NCBI GenBank assembly: GCA_003157315.1
Contig: PMJE01000507.1
Span: forward strand, 17,787-23,487
Direction: 5' to 3'
Length of the DNA: 5,701 nucleotides
Origin: Myxococcales bacterium
Lineage (GTDB): Bacteria > Myxococcota > Polyangia > Fen-1088
Made by a program: the position numbers and the translations under genes. Below, in pieces: positions 1 through 5,338 of the stretch. The notes beneath the pieces were generated by a model, which worked only from the letters and a program-made list of their open reading frames with translations, searched no databases and was not told the origin of the DNA. Each line of letters starts with the position of its first letter. The stretch's first letter is position 1.

Positions 1-179
1 GCGGATCGAGTGTACATGGCGACGCTGGAATCGCGCAGCAAGCGTCTTCCTCCTCCGGTTGTTCGTACAGCTTGGCTAGCACGAACGAGAACGACCGCGG
101 AGTGGGATCTCTGCTCTTGCTCGCGCTCGCCGCAACCGGAATGTTCCGTCGTAGTCGGCGCCGCACCCGCCTGCGCTAA
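1..179 (+). CDS. C-terminal end of a surface protein with a MYXO-CTERM-like sorting tail (5' partial)
   Basis: Only the last 58 codons are in the window, in the frame starting at base 3 and ending at TAA 177-179; the start lies upstream. The visible peptide has a Ser-rich stretch leading to SSSSGCSYS (Cys at fragment residue 20), a hydrophobic segment at about residues 34-48 (VGSLLLLALAATGMF) and a basic tail, RRSRRRTRLR, with seven Arg in ten residues. Cys, then hydrophobic helix, then Arg cluster at the extreme C-terminus is the layout of MYXO-CTERM anchors. In myxobacteria these are thought to be cleaved by myxosortases (CPBP-type intramembrane proteases) and sent to the outer surface. The Cys-to-helix gap (about 13 residues) is longer than in textbook examples, so it may be a divergent member or a plain C-terminal membrane anchor. 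The function of the main protein cannot be judged. A competing frame with an ATG at base 16 lacks any recognisable protein character. Confidence 0.72.
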   Translation, partial: GSSVHGDAGIAQQASSSSGCSYSLASTNENDRGVGSLLLLALAATGMFRRSRRRTRLR

Positions 180-180
180 C

Positions 181-435
181 TCAATGGCTTGAGCAGTAGC
201 TTTGTACGGTGTTTGTCACTGACTTGCAGTCGGTTCCGTCGCACAGGTAGTCGGTAGTACCGACGGTGTACTTGCACTGCGTGCCGTCGCTATTGCAGCA
301 CGCCTGCACATCGCTACTGTTCTTCGCGCAGGTAACGTCGGTCGATTCGCAGGTCCACTCGTCAGAAGAACAGGACGAACCCAGCAACACGCAGGCCGAC
401 AACAGTACGCCCAAGACTACGCGACAAGAGTTCAT
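181..435 (-). CDS. Small cysteine-rich putative lipoprotein
   Basis: This is an 84-residue protein that I cannot place in a named family. The N-terminus is a short signal peptide with a hydrophobic core (VVLGVLLSACVLLG) ending in LLGSSC, so Cys22 is the probable lipid-modified residue; the -3 position is Gly rather than the usual Leu, so the lipobox is imperfect. After Cys22 the mature part has eight more cysteines (residues 29, 36, 47, 48, 54, 65, 70, 81), including an ACC pair and a YLCDGTDC motif. The even number suggests four disulfides in a small envelope domain. The start at 435 is chosen because GAGG lies six bases upstream and the signal peptide begins there. The same frame stays open to 654, but that extension would put the signal peptide in mid-protein. 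Its stop (183-181) is one base from the stop of the convergent upstream gene. A role in binding or structure at the envelope is only a guess. Confidence 0.72.
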   Translation of the reverse strand: MNSCRVVLGVLLSACVLLGSSCSSDEWTCESTDVTCAKNSSDVQACCNSDGTQCKYTVGTTDYLCDGTDCKSVTNTVQSYCSSH

Positions 436-723
436 GGTTCGCCTCGCGGAACGGCTGACATTTCGTGCACAAGAACCCACGGACAGAATTGGTATCACGG
501 AGCTGGCGGCGAAGGCGAGGGCAAACCAGGTGTCCCAGATCCCTGCCTCATTCCCTCTGGCTTCCCTGCAGCGGACGAGACTGACAATGATTTCAAGTGG
601 TTGCGGCGATGCCGGTGCATGCGCGAGGGTCGCGCTTTTCCCAGACCTGTTCACAGCGCGGGGTCGCGGTGAAACCGACAGATTCCCGTAGTACGCTGAC
701 TACCATCCTGTACAAGGCATGTC
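436..723. other. Divergent intergenic region
   Basis: This stretch separates the start of the minus-strand cysteine-rich lipoprotein from the start of the plus-strand PD40 lipoprotein, so it should hold two outward-facing promoters. I looked for TTGACA/TATAAT-like pairs and ECF-type GGAAC/CGTC-like pairs on both strands. I found only weak half-matches, such as TTCACA at 650-655 without a good partner. Open frames crossing it (266-691 and 597-944 on +, and the upstream part of 181-654 on -) do not look like real proteins. No repeat, tRNA or strong hairpin was noticed. Confidence 0.5.
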
Positions 724-1707
724 ATGCTCGGCAGAATGAGGGTTCGACAGATCGGCGCAGTGGCCGGAATACTCCTCGGGGGAATCGGCTGCATGAAAAC
801 CGACCGGGTGGTGGCAGTTCAGATTGGTATGGATATGGATGCAGGCGAGGACGTCACTCTGGCGGACGTCGCTCTGGCGGACGTCGCTCTGGGAGCCGAC
901 GCCTGGGTGTGGCGCCCCTTTTCCACGCCGACGCCGGTCGCTAACCTGGTTGCCGACACAACCGACGCCCATGGCCCGTCGCTGGTTGGCGTTGACGAAT
1001 TGGAACTCTATATCTCTTGCGAAGAGTCGGGTGCCACGACTTTCCACATCTGGTCTAGCACGCGGAACTCGCGTAATGCCGCGTGGAACCCAGCCACGGA
1101 GGTTGTCGAACTCGACAGCGCCTACAACGAGCAGGATCCAGACGTTTCCTACGATGGCTTGACCATGTACTTCGCAAGTGACCAAGCGGGCGAGGGATAT
1201 CAGATCTATTTCTCGCAGCGAACCGCTAGGGGACTGAAGTGGCTCCCGCCCGTGCTCGTGCCGGGGCTAGGCTCTTCCGACCTGGATATCAGGGGGCCTA
1301 GCGTGAATCCCAGTGGACTCTTCATGACTTTTTGCGCTGCTCCGCGGGGCACAGAGAACTTCAACCTCTACTCCGCGTCTCGTACTGAACCGACGGGAAC
1401 CTGGGGAAACGTCCAGCCGCTTTCAGGCATCAACTCGAGCAGGGCGGACGCGGATCCCGGGCTCTTCCGCGATTCGCTTTCTCTTATCTGGAGCTCTCGA
1501 GCCCCCAGCAAAGGACAATCGTGGGATCTGGTCGAAGTCGGCCGTTCCGACCCGAACACGCCGTTTTCCGCTACGCCAACTGTCCTGGACTCTATCAATA
1601 CAGATATTGCTGAGCGCTATCCCTGGGTGTCGCAGGATGGCACTCACATCCTGTTCAATAGGGAGGCGGTTGGATCTCCCGGGGTCATCTATGAAGCATG
1701 GCGGTAG
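724..1707 (+). CDS. Putative lipoprotein with five PD40/TolB-like beta-propeller repeats
   Basis: This 327-residue exported protein begins with a basic n-region (MLGRMRVRQ), a hydrophobic core and a lipobox-like GGIGC, making Cys23 the probable lipid anchor. A short low-complexity spacer follows, with ADVAL-type repeats at about residues 43-56. The rest consists of about five repeats of roughly 48 residues, at about 83-130, 138-181, 189-236, 242-291 and 298-327. Each opens with a P-x-[VL]-S-x-D/G-like turn and a strand ending in YF, TF or LF, for example DPDVSYDGLTMYFASD and YPWVSQDGTHILFN. This is the PD40 (WD40-like, TolB-type) propeller signature; five visible blades is fewer than a usual six- or seven-bladed ring, so some are degenerate or absent. 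ATG724 is preceded by AAGG with a seven-base gap; ATG736 is an alternative without a clear ribosome site. Such proteins are common in myxobacterial envelopes. A binding or scaffold role is inferred, and no catalytic motif is visible. Confidence 0.82.
   Translation: MLGRMRVRQIGAVAGILLGGIGCMKTDRVVAVQIGMDMDAGEDVTLADVALADVALGADAWVWRPFSTPTPVANLVADTTDAHGPSLVGVDELELYISCEESGATTFHIWSSTRNSRNAAWNPATEVVELDSAYNEQDPDVSYDGLTMYFASDQAGEGYQIYFSQRTARGLKWLPPVLVPGLGSSDLDIRGPSVNPSGLFMTFCAAPRGTENFNLYSASRTEPTGTWGNVQPLSGINSSRADADPGLFRDSLSLIWSSRAPSKGQSWDLVEVGRSDPNTPFSATPTVLDSINTDIAERYPWVSQDGTHILFNREAVGSPGVIYEAWR
850..892 (+). repeat. 15-bp in-frame tandem repeat (about 3 copies)
   Basis: The unit GACGTCGCTCTGGCG appears at 850-864 (one mismatch, A for G), again at 865-879 exactly, and a third time at 880-892 (truncated, with the end diverged). 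It encodes the peptide series DVTLA-DVALA-DVALG just behind the lipidated cysteine of the PD40 lipoprotein. The length keeps the reading frame, so gain or loss of units would only change the length of the acidic spacer. Confidence 0.85.
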
Positions 1708-1728
1708 GATCCAACTGGCGACTCATTG

Positions 1729-1759
1729 TTGACAACTTCCTCCTTTTCGGAGCTACACT
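1729..1759 (+). promoter_or_regulatory. Putative sigma-70-type promoter for the ECF operon
   Basis: A perfect TTGACA (1729-1734) is followed after 19 bases by TACACT (1754-1759), which matches TATAAT at four of six positions. The -35 element sits in a small palindrome, GTTG-A-CAAC at 1728-1736, that could also be an operator half. Transcription would start near 1765-1767, on top of the ATG chosen for the sigma gene. The 19-base spacer is longer than the ideal 17, so this remains a prediction. Confidence 0.4.
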
Positions 1760-1764
1760 TGGGT

Positions 1765-2397
1765 ATGGCCTTTGCGGAAAGCAGATTCCGTTTTGCCGTT
1801 CCTGCTGAGGCGCGCCCCCACTCGTCCGATGCAAGCGCGTGCGAGTTGACTGCACTGGCGTTGGCAGCGCGGACGCGCGACCCCCTGGCTATGCGCGCTT
1901 TCTTGGACGCCATCGCGCCGTCGGTACGCAACGTTTGCCGTGGCGTACTGGGGCCGGGCAATGTCGACTTGGAAGATGCGGTTCAGGAGTGTTTGATCGA
2001 CATCCTGCGCGCCCTACCCAGCTACCGGGTCGAGGGCGCGATCGTACACTACACGAACCGCATCGCGCTTCGCGCATCCATTGCCGCGCGCAAGCGATCA
2101 CGAAGTCGAGAGCAGCGGCTGCGCGCGCTCGCTGAGCAGGCTGCCTCCCCAAACCTCGGAAGCGACGACTCGCTTCCCAACCTCTGGCTGGTGCGCGAGG
2201 CAATCGACGAACTGTCGGCGGTGCAGGCCGAGACCGTTCTCATGCGCATGGTTCTGGGTTTCTCGGTGGAAGAGATAGCCGTGGCCACGCAGGTGCCAGT
2301 CAACACGACCAAGAGCCGCCTGCGTTTGGCCAAGGACTACTTACGGCGTCGGCTGGACGGGGAAACGGAGGCTTTGGGGGGTGAACGTGGACTTTGA
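1765..2397 (+). CDS. ECF-family RNA polymerase sigma factor
   Basis: This 210-residue protein has the two ECF sigma domains. Region 2 spans about residues 38-110 (LEDAVQECLIDILRALPSYR, then HYTNRIALRASIAARKR, where regions 2.3-2.4 contact the -10 element). Region 4 spans about 145-197 (IDELSAVQAETVLMRMV, then GFSVEEIAVATQVPVNTTKS, the helix-turn-helix for the -35 element). There is no region 3, and the linker between domains is short, as expected for the family. ATG1765 is the first ATG; GGAG 12 bases upstream is a marginal ribosome site, and an upstream TTG at 1726 would add 13 residues but overlaps the likely promoter. The first 35 residues are not conserved-looking, so a later start is possible. 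The gene overlaps the next, an anti-sigma gene, by 17 bases, which fits translational coupling and control by sequestration. The target regulon cannot be read from the sequence. Confidence 0.88.
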   Translation: MAFAESRFRFAVPAEARPHSSDASACELTALALAARTRDPLAMRAFLDAIAPSVRNVCRGVLGPGNVDLEDAVQECLIDILRALPSYRVEGAIVHYTNRIALRASIAARKRSRSREQRLRALAEQAASPNLGSDDSLPNLWLVREAIDELSAVQAETVLMRMVLGFSVEEIAVATQVPVNTTKSRLRLAKDYLRRRLDGETEALGGERGL

Positions 2398-3286
2398 CTC
2401 GCATCCCGAGGAGGCCCTTGACCGAGCCCTGCGGGGCGAGCTGTCTGGAGTGGAACAGCGCGCTTTGGAGGAGCACCTCGCAGCTTGCAGCGCCTGTGAG
2501 GCGCACCTGGAATTTGCGCGCTCGCAACAGAAGGTGCAGCCCTGGGGTAGTCGCCTTAACGGCTTTGCGGTGGACTATGCGCTGGCTAACTTCGGACGCC
2601 TACGCTGGCCGTCGCTGTTTCTCTGGCCGCCCCGCAGGCGTTGGCTACTGGCAACCGCAGGAATGCTGATGGCGCTGGGTGGGGTGGCAAGCGCAGCACT
2701 TTGGTACAGGCAAGCTCCCGCCCGCGAGCAGGTCCCACTTCAGGCGACCATGGCCCGATCTGCGACGCGGAAACCGGCGTTGCCCAGACCAGCCGTGGCC
2801 TTGGCAGAGGCGCCCTCGTTTGCGCAGGCCGAACTCATCGACGAGAGACCCAGTCTTGCTCGGGCACCACGCGTGCAACCCAGCGCAGCCTCGCTTTTTG
2901 CACAAGCCTCCGACTTGCGCGACCGCAACCGGGTGGACGAAGCCATCGCGGTTTTCCGCAAGCTGCAGCAGCTCTACCCCAAGACGCGCGAAAGCCGGGT
3001 TTCGTTCGCCCTGGCGGGCCGCATGCTGCTCGACCGCGGGCGCCCTGCTCAGGCCCTCGCCCAATTCGACCAGCACTTGGCGTACGGGGGTGAGGCGTCG
3101 CAGGAGGCCCTGGCTGGCCGCGCGACTGCGCTGGGACAGATGGGGCGCGTTTCCACCGAGCGCGAAACCTGGCAGAAGCTGCTCGATTCCTACCCCGGAA
3201 CGGTCTACGCCAGCCAAGCCAGAGAGCGCTTGGCTCAGATGCGCCGCTTGCCAGAATCGCTCCCGGGCATCGAGCATTCTCGCTGA
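2381..3286 (+). CDS. Membrane-bound zinc-finger anti-sigma factor with periplasmic TPR domain
   Basis: This 301-residue protein starts with a cytoplasmic anti-sigma domain carrying the HX3CX2C zinc motif (His32, Cys36, Cys39 in EEHLAACSACEAHL), typical of ZAS anti-sigma factors that hold ECF sigma factors inactive. One membrane helix follows at about residues 88-108 (WLLATAGMLMALGGVASAAL), preceded by the basic PPRRR, which fits a cytoplasmic N-terminus. An Ala/Pro-rich linker leads to an outside part with about three TPR-like helix pairs at residues 170-285 (for example RNRVDEAIAVFRKLQQLYP and YPGTVYASQARERLAQ), similar to YbgF/TolA-associated TPRs. The GTG start at 2381 lies inside the end of the sigma gene, with GGAG ten bases upstream; GTG2387 is a close alternative. 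Most ZAS proteins are shorter, so the TPR part is an addition that may sense a periplasmic ligand or partner. Partnership with the preceding sigma factor is inferred from the overlap. Confidence 0.88.
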   Translation: MNVDFDSHPEEALDRALRGELSGVEQRALEEHLAACSACEAHLEFARSQQKVQPWGSRLNGFAVDYALANFGRLRWPSLFLWPPRRRWLLATAGMLMALGGVASAALWYRQAPAREQVPLQATMARSATRKPALPRPAVALAEAPSFAQAELIDERPSLARAPRVQPSAASLFAQASDLRDRNRVDEAIAVFRKLQQLYPKTRESRVSFALAGRMLLDRGRPAQALAQFDQHLAYGGEASQEALAGRATALGQMGRVSTERETWQKLLDSYPGTVYASQARERLAQMRRLPESLPGIEHSR

Positions 3287-3299
3287 GCATGGTTCTGGC

Positions 3300-4418
3300 G
3301 TGAAAGGTCGGAAAAGCGGCGCTGCACCCGCGCTCTGGCCAGCGTGTTTAAGGTGGGTGTTCCTCTGTCTGTCGCTGGCCGCTGTGGTCGCCATGCCGCG
3401 ATTATTGGCAGCGGAAGAACGGCAGCACATCAATGCGGTGCTGGCCGGTAACCCGGCGGTAATCGAGAAAGTTGTTGGCGTGCTTCGCGGTTCGCTCGAC
3501 CGCCAGGGACTGGACCTCGTCGCGGTCAGCGCGGCCCGGATCGATCCACTTGACATCGCCCGCTTACCCATCGATCGCTCTTCCACCGGACCTGTGGCGC
3601 ACCTGTGGCTAGATCTGACCGCAGGCCAACCCACGATGTATTTGCTGGATGCGCGAAGTGGACTTGTCTATTTGCGCCCGCTGGCGGTGCAGGCTGATCC
3701 GGACCCGGTCGAACTGGAGCTGATTCGTTTCGTTGTGGACAGCTCGGTGGAGGCCATCCTGAAAGGACAAGCGCTGGGTGTGAGCCGCGACGAGTTCGAA
3801 CGATCCTTGGCGCCTGCCCCCGCGCCGGCACCGGCACCGCCACCGCCACCGCCACCGCCACCGGCTCCCGAACCGGAGCCCGAACCGGAGCCCGAGACCA
3901 CAGGTCGACAACCCGAATGGGCAATCGCAGTCGGCTATTCGGGAACCATGCTGTCGACCGACTACCTCGCGCATGGTCCGGAACTGGGGGTGGAGCGCCG
4001 CTGGACACATCTTTGGCTGGGCATGACGCTCTCCCAGCAATTCCCGCAGACGGTGAACGGTGCGGACGTGGGCATGCGCTTGCTCTCGTCTGGAATTCGG
4101 ATCTCAGCGGCCTTTCCCAGGGCCATCACGTCGCATCTCTCTGCGTCCATTGGACTGGGAGCAGGGGTGGACGCAACCCGCGTGACGCCAAACGGAAATG
4201 GTGCACAGCCGGCCTTCTGGGCGACGGATCCATTTGTCCTAGCCGTGGCCACACTTGAGCATTCCTATGGCCGTGTTCTCGTATCCGTTCGAGTTGGAGT
4301 GGATTTCGATCTTCTCGCCCCGCAGTACGTGGTCGACAGTTCTGACGGAGCGCGCGTCTTGTGGACGCCATCGTGGTGGCGACCCTTTGCCGCCTTGCGG
4401 CTCGGTTTCGCGTTCTGA
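3300..4418 (+). CDS. Exported protein with Pro-rich linker and probable C-terminal beta-barrel
   Basis: This 372-residue protein is the third gene of the sigma operon, 13 bases after the anti-sigma stop. GTG3300 gives a signal peptide: a basic VKGRK start, a hydrophobic WVFLCLSLAAVVAM core and a likely cut near LLAAEE (residues 37-39). No good ribosome site is seen, which fits coupled translation. Residues 40-170 form a mixed alpha/beta domain that I cannot name, with HLWLDLTAGQPTMYLLDARS followed by a helical EAILKGQALGVSRDEF segment. Residues 171-200 are a low-complexity linker, Ala-Pro repeats, nine Pro in a row, then Glu-Pro repeats. Residues 205-372 alternate polar and hydrophobic residues in amphipathic strands (AIAVGYSGTML, SASIGLGAGVDAT, RVLVSVRVGVDFDLL) and end in RLGFAF, a terminal aromatic as in outer-membrane barrels. 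The same frame is open upstream to 2679, but that stretch overlaps the anti-sigma gene and is a shadow. An envelope sensor or target role is inferred. Confidence 0.78.
   Translation: MKGRKSGAAPALWPACLRWVFLCLSLAAVVAMPRLLAAEERQHINAVLAGNPAVIEKVVGVLRGSLDRQGLDLVAVSAARIDPLDIARLPIDRSSTGPVAHLWLDLTAGQPTMYLLDARSGLVYLRPLAVQADPDPVELELIRFVVDSSVEAILKGQALGVSRDEFERSLAPAPAPAPAPPPPPPPPPAPEPEPEPEPETTGRQPEWAIAVGYSGTMLSTDYLAHGPELGVERRWTHLWLGMTLSQQFPQTVNGADVGMRLLSSGIRISAAFPRAITSHLSASIGLGAGVDATRVTPNGNGAQPAFWATDPFVLAVATLEHSYGRVLVSVRVGVDFDLLAPQYVVDSSDGARVLWTPSWWRPFAALRLGFAF
3825..3893 (+). repeat. Hexamer and 12-bp tandem repeats encoding the Pro and Glu-Pro linker
   Basis: CCGGCA/CCGCCA-type hexamers run from about 3825 to 3863, with CACCGC repeated nearly perfectly from 3836. 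A 12-base unit, GAACCGGAGCCC, is then present twice in tandem at 3870-3881 and 3882-3893. Both are in frame and encode Pro-rich and then Glu-Pro repeats. The multiples of three mean slippage would change the linker length without breaking the gene. Confidence 0.85.
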
Positions 4419-4518
4419 GATTCCCACTTTTTTTGGTGGACTCAGAATGACCCGTCTTGCTGGGCAGCCCCCCTTTACTAACCAGAAAGCTTCTTTTAGC
4501 CCGATCAGTTTCGGGCGA

Positions 4519-4558
4519 GCCGAGGAGTGGCTCGCATCCCGCTCCTCGGCTTTTTCTT
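4519..4558 (+). terminator. Intrinsic terminator after the ECF operon
   Basis: A perfect nine-base-pair stem, GCCGAGGAG (4519-4527) with CTCCTCGGC (4542-4550), encloses a 14-base loop and is followed at once by TTTTTCTT (4551-4558). It lies about 100 bases after the stop of the barrel gene, pointing rightward. Read leftward there is no T-run after the stem, so it should not stop the minus-strand transaldolase transcript. Confidence 0.85.
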
Positions 4559-4606
4559 GTCCTCGCCACGAACTTGCGCGTGGAGGCCGCGGGGCCGCGC
4601 TGTCCC

Positions 4607-5338
4607 CTACAGGAGGTAGCCGGCTTTCACCGCATCGTCGCGAAACATCTGCACCGTCTCTTGCGAGTACTGGTCCAGATCCTTGCCCACCAGGGGCAGC
4701 TTCTTGAGGATGTCGGCGGTGACCGTGATGATGTGACAGCCGACCGCATCTGCCTGGAAGATGTTGAGCAACTCGCGCGGGCTGGCCCATAGCAGCTCGA
4801 TATGCGCATGCGGCCGCAGCATCTGCACAGCCGCAGCCATCATGGGAACCGGATCCCTTCCGGTGTCTGCGACACGGCCACCGAAGAGCGACACGATGGA
4901 AAAGGCACTCCCTTCGGCCAAGGCTTCGCCCGCGGCACTCACCTGCTCGACCGTGGTCAAACCCGTGACGTTCAGCTTGATGCCATCGCGCGCCAGGCGC
5001 CGGATGAGGGGCACCGAAGAGACCCGCTGGGTGTTGGTGATTGGGATCTTGACGTTCGCGTTCTCGCCCCACGACACGATCTTGCGCGCCTGACGTTCCA
5101 TCTCGTCCATGTCGTCAGAGAGCACTTCGAACGAAATCGGCCGATCGCGGATCACAGCGAGAACTTCCCGAGCAAAGTGCTCATAGTCGCTCACCCCATC
5201 CTTGCGCATCAACGTGGGATTGGTGGTGAATCCCTTGATGCGTGGATTGCGATAGAGCTCGACCATCGCCTTCCGGTCGGCCCCGTCGGCGAAGATCTTG
5301 ATTCGCAGGGAATCCAGATTCGGTTGCATTTCAGTCAT
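4607..5338 (-). CDS. Transaldolase-family protein
   Basis: This 243-residue protein is a compact class I aldolase barrel related to transaldolase and fructose-6-phosphate aldolase. Signature stretches are IKGFTTNPTLMRKDGV (residues 34-49), NVKIPIT (95-101) with the Schiff-base Lys97, LNVTGLTT (122-129), VSLFGGRVADTG (149-160) and WASPRELLNIFQADAVGCHI (184-203). Counterparts of the transaldolase acid/base residues are present: Asp18, Glu71 and Thr125, with Arg155 for phosphate. It is shorter than the roughly 315-residue classical TalB. The reaction should be transfer or aldol cleavage of a dihydroxyacetone unit on a sugar phosphate in the cytoplasm; the exact substrate is unknown. ATG5338 overlaps the TGA of the upstream HAD phosphatase gene (ATGA), so the two are probably coupled. 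ATG5329, three codons on, has AAGG nine bases upstream and may be the real start. The neighbour suggests surface-sugar synthesis rather than central metabolism. Confidence 0.9.
   Translation of the reverse strand: MTEMQPNLDSLRIKIFADGADRKAMVELYRNPRIKGFTTNPTLMRKDGVSDYEHFAREVLAVIRDRPISFEVLSDDMDEMERQARKIVSWGENANVKIPITNTQRVSSVPLIRRLARDGIKLNVTGLTTVEQVSAAGEALAEGSAFSIVSLFGGRVADTGRDPVPMMAAAVQMLRPHAHIELLWASPRELLNIFQADAVGCHIITVTADILKKLPLVGKDLDQYSQETVQMFRDDAVKAGYLL

Noticed and set aside
181..654. Longer 157-codon version of the minus-strand cysteine-rich gene
   Set aside because: It would bury a clear signal peptide at residue 74 and the added part has no protein character; the internal ATG at 435 has a good ribosome site.
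650..678. TTCACA as a -35 box for the PD40 lipoprotein gene
   Set aside because: No TATAAT-like hexamer lies at a suitable distance downstream.
1661..1680. GGGAG/CTCCC hairpin near the end of the PD40 lipoprotein gene
   Set aside because: It has only five base pairs, lies inside the coding region and has no T-run after it.
2679..3299. Upstream open extension of the barrel-protein frame (about 207 codons)
   Set aside because: It overlaps the anti-sigma gene in another frame, is rich in Arg, Pro, Ser and Trp as expected for an out-of-frame GC-rich read, and the signal peptide begins only at GTG3300.
2645..3634. Long minus-strand open frame (329 codons) opposite the anti-sigma and barrel genes
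   Set aside because: It is antisense to two well-supported genes and has no recognisable domain or signal; it is explained by high GC with few stops.
3668..3901. Minus-strand frame with GSGSG and poly-Gly runs
   Set aside because: It is only the reverse reading of the Pro/Glu-Pro repeat DNA.
4416..4444. Bulged hairpin with a T7 loop at the barrel-gene stop (TGAG..CCAC / GTGG..CTCA)
   Set aside because: The stem is interrupted and the T-run lies in the loop rather than after the stem, so it does not qualify as a terminator.
4239..5072. Minus-strand open frame (277 codons) overlapping the transaldolase gene and the convergent gap
   Set aside because: It is out of frame with clear transaldolase motifs, Arg/Gly/His-rich, and runs through the terminator and the end of the barrel gene.
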